The translations under genes were made by a program, and so were the position numbers. The notes under the pieces are model-generated. The model had not been told where the DNA came from. It worked only from the letters and a program-made list of their open reading frames with translations, and did no database searches. 5,908 nt of DNA from Alphaproteobacteria bacterium UBA5343 (GTDB lineage: Bacteria > Pseudomonadota > Alphaproteobacteria > RF32 > UBA5343): positions 32,454 through 38,361 of the forward strand of contig DHQH01000027.1 in the NCBI GenBank assembly GCA_002410125.1. Direction: 5' to 3'. Of this stretch, positions 1 to 4,235 are shown piece after piece. The stretch's first letter is position 1. Every line of letters starts with the position of its first letter.

Positions 1-1308
1 TCCAAAATCATCGGCATGGTTGATGTCTTTGGATTTGATGTTGAAAGTTCGGTATTCTTTTTTATTAAATCCAGAATTTGAGGCAACAATCATTGCTCCG
101 ATAGAATTTGTACCGCTAGTATGACTGTTATCATAAGTTTCTATTCTGTTTGGTAGCTCTTTAATATCAAAATATTTACAAAGATCTTTTAGCCTATTTT
201 GCCAAGTTGCAGTGCTGGCAATGTGAGTTTTTAGAGATTGTTTGGCATTATCAATAGCTCGTTCTATTAATGGATATATTTTAGAGTTTTTAGATATGGT
301 TTTTACTTTGGCAATTGCAGTTGATAGGAGTTCTGCATTGTCAATTTTGTGAGAAATTAAGATTTCTTTAGGAGGGATTTTATCAATATAAAAACTAGAG
401 ATAAAGGCTTCTAAAATCTGCTCTTGGCTATGGTCTTTGGTTTGTTTGGGAAAGAATGCGAGATTGCCAAAGCTAGCACCATTACGATAGAAGAAGACTT
501 GAATGGCGGTTAAGTTATTTTCTTGATATATAGCAATAATATCGCTGTCTTTTAGTGATGCAAAATCAATATTAGATGAGCTTTGGGTTTTGGTGATATT
601 TTGGATTATATCACGATAAATTGCGGCTTGCTCATATTGCATATTTTGTGAAGCGGTTTGCATTTTTTTTGATAAATCTTTTTGGACTTTATTTGTTTTA
701 CCAGATAAAAAATCAATAGCCATATTTACTTGTTCTAAATAATCTGATTTTGAAATCTTATTTGTGCAAGGAGCAGAGCATCTTTTGATTTGATGGAGCA
801 TACAGGCTCTAGTTCGATTTTTAAAAATCGAATCGGAGCAAGTTCTTAATCTGAAGATTTTTTGGATTATGGTTAGGCTCTCATTTAGGGATAATACAGA
901 TGCGAAAGGGCCAAAATATTTGCCTTTGATATTTTGTTTGCCTCTATGTTTTTTTATTTTTGGAAATTCTTCATTGGTGATTAAAAGATAAGGGTAGGTC
1001 TTATCATCTCTTAACAATATGTTATATTTTGGTTTTAGTTTTTTTATTAGCTCATTTTCTAAGATTAGAGCTTCAGCTTCAGTTTTGGTAGTGATGATTT
1101 CTAAATTATGGGTGAGTGAGACCATTAAAGCAATACGGTATGATAAACCGCTTGTTACAGTATAATTTGTTATCCTGTTTTTTAGGTTTTTGGCTTTACC
1201 GACATATAAGACATTGCCATCAGCATCTAGCATGCGGTAAACACCAGATGATGTTGGGATGTTTTTTAATTTTTGTTTTATTAAATTAATTCCAGATATG
1301 TTTTCCAT
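1..1308 (-). CDS. uvrC: UvrABC excinuclease subunit C (3' part beyond window)
   Basis: UvrC is the dual-incision nuclease of nucleotide excision repair. It binds the UvrB-DNA complex and cuts 3' and then 5' of the lesion. The first 436 codons are visible, against about 600 in the family, and the frame is still open at base 1. Domains in order: GIY-YIG nuclease for the 3' cut (about residues 18-100; GVYRML with Y24, LYVGKAKNLKNR with Y35 and R45, and E84 in LILENELIKKLKPKYN); a four-cysteine cluster C157, C169, C177, C181; a UVR motif that pairs with UvrB (about 205-240); and the beginning of the RNase H-like domain for the 5' cut, with its first catalytic Asp expected at D393 in YDNSHTSG. The remaining catalytic residues and the helix-hairpin-helix lie beyond the window. 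The DNSH form of that motif resembles alphaproteobacterial UvrC. The ATG at 1308 is the only credible start, since an in-frame TAG lies two codons upstream. There is only a 3-nt gap to the exchanger gene and no strong Shine-Dalgarno site, which suggests coupled translation. Confidence 0.97.
   Translation of the reverse strand, partial: MENISGINLIKQKLKNIPTSSGVYRMLDADGNVLYVGKAKNLKNRITNYTVTSGLSYRIALMVSLTHNLEIITTKTEAEALILENELIKKLKPKYNILLRDDKTYPYLLITNEEFPKIKKHRGKQNIKGKYFGPFASVLSLNESLTIIQKIFRLRTCSDSIFKNRTRACMLHQIKRCSAPCTNKISKSDYLEQVNMAIDFLSGKTNKVQKDLSKKMQTASQNMQYEQAAIYRDIIQNITKTQSSSNIDFASLKDSDIIAIYQENNLTAIQVFFYRNGASFGNLAFFPKQTKDHSQEQILEAFISSFYIDKIPPKEILISHKIDNAELLSTAIAKVKTISKNSKIYPLIERAIDNAKQSLKTHIASTATWQNRLKDLCKYFDIKELPNRIETYDNSHTSGTNSIGAMIVASNSGFNKKEYRTFNIKSKDINHADDFG
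813..832. repeat. Perfect 20-bp palindrome inside uvrC
   Basis: TTCGATTTTT is followed directly by its exact reverse complement AAAAATCGAA. The palindrome encodes part of the linker between the first and second cysteines of the UvrC cysteine cluster (C157 and C169). With no spacer, an RNA hairpin would have to sacrifice the central A/T pairs for a loop. Biological meaning is unknown, and chance in AT-rich sequence is possible. Confidence 0.6.
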
Positions 1309-1311
1309 TAT

Positions 1312-2271
1312 CTACTTATTCATATATTGATATGCTGTGTATCCAATATAGCCAATGAATAAAATTAAACCTCTTGGTCTTGATAGTTGATCGTTCTTTT
1401 TTAACATTGGATATAGTATTAATGATATAATAGTCATAAACCAAATGTCAAAATCTATAATTTTTCTAGGTACTGGAATTTCAACAACAGATGATGTCAT
1501 ACCCATAATAAATAAAATATTCCAGATATTGGAGCCGATGATGTTACCGATTGCAACTTCATTTTGTTTCTTAAGGGCTGCAACAAAAGAGGTGGCAAGT
1601 TCTGGTAGTGATGTGCCTATTGCAACAATAGTTAAGCCGATTACTTCTTCAGAAATGCCAAACATTCTAGCTAAATCACTAGCACCTGTTATTAAAACAT
1701 CAGCACCATAAATAATACCTGCTAAACCACCAATAATAGCTAAAGCGATAATGTAATTTGGTTTGGTATCAAAGCCAGATAATTCTTCTACTTCTGCGGC
1801 TTGCTCGCTTTGAAGTTCTTTAGATTGTTTTGCTGATTTATAGTTATAATAAACATAGTAGATTAATAAGGCTACCATTGTGAAACCAAGTATATGAGTG
1901 AATGCTCCATATAAACAACCAAGGATTAAAATAAGAGATGCTAAGCACATTATTATATAATCATTTTTAAAATTCATGCCTTTGGTTGGGATAGCATTAA
2001 CTGTGGCTGTAACGCCAAGTACGAGCATAATATTAGCGATGTTTGACCCTACAACATTCCCAATTGATATTCCTGGAAAACCAGAAAGTGCAGCATTTAA
2101 GCTAACCACTAGTTCTGGAGCGGAAGTTCCAAAAGCAACGATTGTTAAACCGATAATTAATGGTGATATTTTTAATTTATTGGCGGTTGCTACAGAGCCT
2201 CTTACTAGAAAATCTGCCCCGAAAATTAGCAATAGAAAACCAATAATTATTTGAAAAATTGCGAGTGTCAT
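1312..2271 (-). CDS. Na+/Ca2+ exchanger family protein (YrbG-like CaCA antiporter)
   Basis: This 319-residue inner-membrane protein belongs to the Ca2+/cation antiporter (CaCA) superfamily and is close in length to E. coli YrbG (about 325). Such proteins exchange Ca2+ for Na+ or H+. It has two inverted halves, each with the diagnostic alpha repeat. The first has GTSAPELVVS (E53) and GNVVGSNIANIMLVLG (N77). The second has GTSLPELATS (E224) and GNIIGSNIWNILFIMG (N248). E53 and E224 are the expected cation-binding acids. About ten hydrophobic segments are visible. An acidic, polar loop at about residues 146-172 separates the halves, as in the family. The start at 2271 is supported by AGGAAG six bases upstream. 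The gene lies 223 nt downstream of olsA and 3 nt upstream of uvrC. No link to lipid synthesis or repair is evident beyond position. The transported ion is not proven by sequence; Ca2+ is the family default. Confidence 0.93.
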   Translation of the reverse strand: MTLAIFQIIIGFLLLIFGADFLVRGSVATANKLKISPLIIGLTIVAFGTSAPELVVSLNAALSGFPGISIGNVVGSNIANIMLVLGVTATVNAIPTKGMNFKNDYIIMCLASLILILGCLYGAFTHILGFTMVALLIYYVYYNYKSAKQSKELQSEQAAEVEELSGFDTKPNYIIALAIIGGLAGIIYGADVLITGASDLARMFGISEEVIGLTIVAIGTSLPELATSFVAALKKQNEVAIGNIIGSNIWNILFIMGMTSSVVEIPVPRKIIDFDIWFMTIISLILYPMLKKNDQLSRPRGLILFIGYIGYTAYQYMNK

Positions 2272-2277
2272 TTTTTT

Positions 2278-2283
2278 CTTCCT
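2278..2283 (-). promoter_or_regulatory. Shine-Dalgarno site of the exchanger gene
   Basis: On the minus strand AGGAAG lies six bases before the ATG at 2271, and the spacer is all A. This is a strong site with near-ideal spacing and fixes the start of the exchanger gene. Confidence 0.8.
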
Positions 2284-2317
2284 ATTTTTTAATCAATTCT
2301 TTGTCACTTTCTGCGGT

Positions 2318-2361
2318 AGATTAAAATTCATGTAGTAGAATCTACACTAGAATTTTAATCT
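2318..2361. other. Long stem-loop in the olsA-exchanger gap
   Basis: A perfect 12-bp inverted repeat, AGATTAAAATTC (2318-2329) and GAATTTTAATCT (2350-2361), encloses 20 nt. Inside it a second dyad, TGTAG (2331-2335) and CTACA (2342-2346), can extend the stem across a small asymmetric internal loop. Neither strand has a T-run after the stem, so it is not a typical intrinsic terminator. It lies 46 nt upstream of the exchanger start, so it could be a 5'-leader structure on the minus strand or part of a plus-strand RNA. No known riboswitch class was recognised. Confidence 0.65.
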
Positions 2362-2381
2362 CCTTGAAACTAACAAATCTA

Positions 2382-2423
2382 GCTTAAAACTAGTTTGAAA
2401 AAAAATACATCTAGTTTTTAAGC
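2382..2423. other. Second stem-loop in the olsA-exchanger gap
   Basis: GCTTAAAACTAG (2382-2393) pairs with CTAGTTTTTAAGC (2411-2423) with one bulged T. This gives a 12-bp stem and a 17-nt loop. On the minus strand the loop carries a run of eight T, but that run lies inside the loop and not after the stem, so the terminator pattern is not met. The stem begins 20 nt to the right of the first stem-loop. Confidence 0.55.
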
Positions 2424-2433
2424 AATGTTAATA

Positions 2434-2460
2434 CCCAATTAAATTGGGATTTTATTTTTT
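2434..2460 (+). terminator. Terminator-like hairpin facing the plus strand
   Basis: CCCAATT (2434-2440) and AATTGGG (2442-2448) form a perfect inverted repeat with one central base. In practice this would be a five- to six-pair stem with a 3- to 5-nt loop. It is followed on the plus strand by a T-rich tail (2450-2460). The minus strand has no T-run after the stem. It is therefore a plausible intrinsic terminator only for plus-strand transcription, although no plus-strand gene is visible upstream. The short stem limits confidence. Confidence 0.45.
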
Positions 2461-2473
2461 TAATCTAGCTTTA

Positions 2474-2500
2474 ACCCCATTAGTGGGGGTGTTCTTATTT
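2474..2500 (+). terminator. Weak GC-stem hairpin just after olsA
   Basis: ACCCC (2474-2478) can pair with GGGGT (2486-2490), or CCCCA with TGGGG one register inward. A loosely T-rich tail follows on the plus strand and runs into the olsA stop codon. On the minus strand the stem begins 4 nt after that stop, but what follows is TAAAGC and not a T-run. It might slow or protect the 3' end of the ols transcript. Calling it a terminator in either direction is tentative. Confidence 0.3.
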
Positions 2501-3346
2501 TATTAGCTTATCTAAGCCTTGTTGGCATTGGTCTTGGCAATAAGCGGCTATTTCTTTACGGTTTTTGAATTTGCTTAAATCTAAAGGTTCATGCAATATA
2601 ATTTCTGCAGTAAATTTGTTGCCATCTTGTAGCATTTTCCAAAAATGTGGTGCGAAATCTTCATCACCTGCAGGGTTGTTGGGATCTACATACCAAGCAT
2701 ATAAATCTCTTTCATTGCCTTTTAGTTTTTTATTGTTTCTTTTGGTGTAAGCAATTGTCATTGGTTGGATATTGATGTTTTTATTGCTACTTCCATTCAT
2801 AACTGCTTGCATTTGTTCTTCTATCATAGCGAAAAGAGAAGATTTAAATCTTTTGATTTCGTTACCATTATTAGAAGTTCCCTCTGGAAAGATTGTTACA
2901 GGGATTGCCATTTCTACAATCATTTCTTTTAGAGAATTTTTTTCTGCTTTTACTTTGGTCATTTTGCGGTTGATGAAAAGGGTTCTGCCCATTTTTGCCA
3001 TATATCCAAGTACTGGCCATTTTGCTACTTCTGATTTGGCAACAAAAGATGTTGTTAAAACAGAGTTGATTGCTGAGATGTCTAAATATGAAGAATGGTT
3101 GCTCACTATTAATAATGGTCTGATAGCTGATTTTTTACCATGGAGTTTTACTTTCATACCAATGATAGCATTTAAACCTTTCCAATATAATCTTTTAAAT
3201 GCTTCGATAATGAATGGTAGTTTTTGAAAGATTATAAGAATAAGTATCATTAAAATAGTTTGAATTATGATTAGGAAAAGCTTCATATAAGCTATAGCAT
3301 TTTTCATATATTCTATGATTTTTTCTTTTTTGATTAAATTACTCAT
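2495..3346 (-). CDS. olsA: Lyso-ornithine lipid O-acyltransferase (PlsC-like, OlsA)
   Basis: This 283-residue membrane-associated acyltransferase is of the PlsC/LPLAT family. It would transfer a second acyl chain to the hydroxyl of the 3-hydroxyacyl group on lyso-ornithine lipid, giving ornithine lipid. Some family members also acylate lysophosphatidic acid. A hydrophobic segment at about residues 22-40 anchors it. All four family motifs are present: NHSSYLD with the catalytic H84-x4-D89, GRTLFINR at about 120-127, FPEGTSN at 153-159, and IQPMTIAY with P195. The start ATG overlaps the olsB stop in ATGA (3343-3346), with AGGT just upstream, so translation is probably coupled. The OlsA assignment rests mainly on this coupling to olsB. 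On motifs alone it could be a general 1-acylglycerol-3-phosphate acyltransferase (PlsC). Confidence 0.87.
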   Translation of the reverse strand: MSNLIKKEKIIEYMKNAIAYMKLFLIIIQTILMILILIIFQKLPFIIEAFKRLYWKGLNAIIGMKVKLHGKKSAIRPLLIVSNHSSYLDISAINSVLTTSFVAKSEVAKWPVLGYMAKMGRTLFINRKMTKVKAEKNSLKEMIVEMAIPVTIFPEGTSNNGNEIKRFKSSLFAMIEEQMQAVMNGSSNKNINIQPMTIAYTKRNNKKLKGNERDLYAWYVDPNNPAGDEDFAPHFWKMLQDGNKFTAEIILHEPLDLSKFKNRKEIAAYCQDQCQQGLDKLIK

Positions 3347-4128
3347 TTTTTACCTGTAAGTTTATATAGTTTTTCAAATAATTTTTGAGGGATGTTTTTG
3401 GTTTCTACAATGATACCAACATCAGTTGAGTTAAAAGGAACATCAACAAAAGAACCATCAGCAATATAAGCTCCAACTCCGAGATAGCCTTTTACTAAAG
3501 GTGGTAAGTTGGTAATGATTTTTTTAGGGCTTGGTAAATCTTCTTTGGCGATGATATTCATATCGTTATAATATCTTTCTTGAGTTCTAACTCTTAAATT
3601 TTCTGGAGCTAGGTGATAGTGATATAGATATGAAAGGCTTTCTTTGTGTAACTCAATACCTGCACCATGGAAGCTTGCACAACCAAATAATACTTTTACA
3701 TCATTATCTAATACATAAGCAATAATACCACTCCATAATAGTTGGAGAACTAATTTGCTACGATAGTCTTTGTGAACACATGATCTGCCAAGTTCTAAAA
3801 TTTCACCATCATATTCTTTTAATCTATCAATATTATATTCACTCTCACTATAGAAGCTGCCAGCTGATGCGGCATGTTCTCTTCTTAGCATTCTATAAGT
3901 GCCAACGATTTTTTTAGTGTTTACATCTTGAACTAATAAATGTTCGCAATGGTCGTCAAATCTATCAAAATCTCTTTCTTCTTTTTTCATTTGAGGTGAT
4001 GGTTCAGCCCCCATTTCTTTGTAAAATACTTCGTATCTTAGTTTTTGTCCTTCAATAATTTGTTCTTTATCGGTTGCGATGAATAGTCTTAGACCTGTTG
4101 ATTCAATAGGAAGGTATTTGTTTTTCAT
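3343..4128 (-). CDS. olsB: Ornithine-acyl-ACP N-acyltransferase (OlsB, GNAT fold)
   Basis: OlsB catalyses the first step of ornithine-lipid synthesis, moving a 3-hydroxyacyl chain from acyl carrier protein to the alpha-amino group of ornithine. The product passes to OlsA. From the ATG at 4128 the protein has 261 residues. It shows the conserved series LRYEVFYKEMGA (30-41), RDFDRFDDHCEHLLV (52-66), VGTYRMLR (75-82), FYSESEY (92-98), LELGRSCVHKDYR (111-123), LLWSGIIAY (130-138), FGCASFHG (148-155) and a C-terminal LPPLVKGYLGVGAYIADG followed by FNSTDVGIIV, as in OlsB-like N-acyltransferases. It has no membrane segment and probably acts at the inner cytoplasmic face. The start at 4128 is preferred because it has AGGA nine bases upstream and the protein then begins at the usual distance from the fold. 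An upstream in-frame TTG at 4194 would add 22 residues and lies inside the likely promoter. It forms an operon with olsA. Confidence 0.9.
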   Translation of the reverse strand: MKNKYLPIESTGLRLFIATDKEQIIEGQKLRYEVFYKEMGAEPSPQMKKEERDFDRFDDHCEHLLVQDVNTKKIVGTYRMLRREHAASAGSFYSESEYNIDRLKEYDGEILELGRSCVHKDYRSKLVLQLLWSGIIAYVLDNDVKVLFGCASFHGAGIELHKESLSYLYHYHLAPENLRVRTQERYYNDMNIIAKEDLPSPKKIITNLPPLVKGYLGVGAYIADGSFVDVPFNSTDVGIIVETKNIPQKLFEKLYKLTGKK

Positions 4129-4137
4129 GTTTGATTG

Positions 4138-4144
4138 TCCTTTT
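4138..4144 (-). promoter_or_regulatory. Shine-Dalgarno site of olsB (decides the start)
   Basis: On the minus strand AAAAGGA ends nine bases before the ATG at 4128. No comparable site precedes the in-frame TTG at 4194. This supports the 261-residue form of OlsB. Confidence 0.75.
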
Positions 4145-4168
4145 AGGAATTCTAAAAATTGTTTATAT

Positions 4169-4198
4169 GTTATAATAAAAATAAAAATTCTCAAGCAA
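4169..4198 (-). promoter_or_regulatory. Candidate sigma70-type promoter for olsBA
   Basis: In the 107-nt gap between uvrB and olsB the minus strand has TTGCTT (4198-4193), an 18-nt AT-rich spacer, and TATAAC (4174-4169). This would start transcription about 30 nt upstream of the olsB ATG and leave room for the Shine-Dalgarno site. The match is fair, but AT-rich sequence produces such patterns by chance. Read-through from uvrB is an alternative, since no clear terminator follows uvrB. Confidence 0.45.
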
Positions 4199-4235
4199 TG
4201 TTTTGGTTTTTTACCCGTTTTTTATAGTATTAACC

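Noticed and set aside
2293..2331. A 12-codon leader peptide (ATG at 2331 on the minus strand) ahead of the exchanger
   Set aside because: It has no ribosome site, its start is buried in the first stem-loop, and the peptide shows no regulatory run of codons.
2272..2430. A yybP-ykoY-type Mn2+/Ca2+ riboswitch before the cation exchanger
   Set aside because: The position would make sense, but the conserved GGGGAGUA-type core of that class is not present on the minus strand.
2772..3227. A 151-codon open frame on the plus strand opposite olsA (and similar shorter ones at 1445-1711, 1976-2254, 2565-2750, 4612-4836)
   Set aside because: All lie antisense to genes with clear family motifs on the minus strand, and their translations show no recognisable domain. 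They are by-products of biased codon use.
4129..4194. A 22-residue N-terminal extension of OlsB from TTG at 4194
   Set aside because: No ribosome site precedes the TTG, it lies within the probable -35 element, and the ATG at 4128 has a well-spaced AGGA.
4200..4235. An intrinsic terminator after uvrB
   Set aside because: Only a three-pair stem (GGT/ACC) and a TTAAC/GTTAA dyad overlapping the stop codon are available, with no T-run. This is too weak to call.
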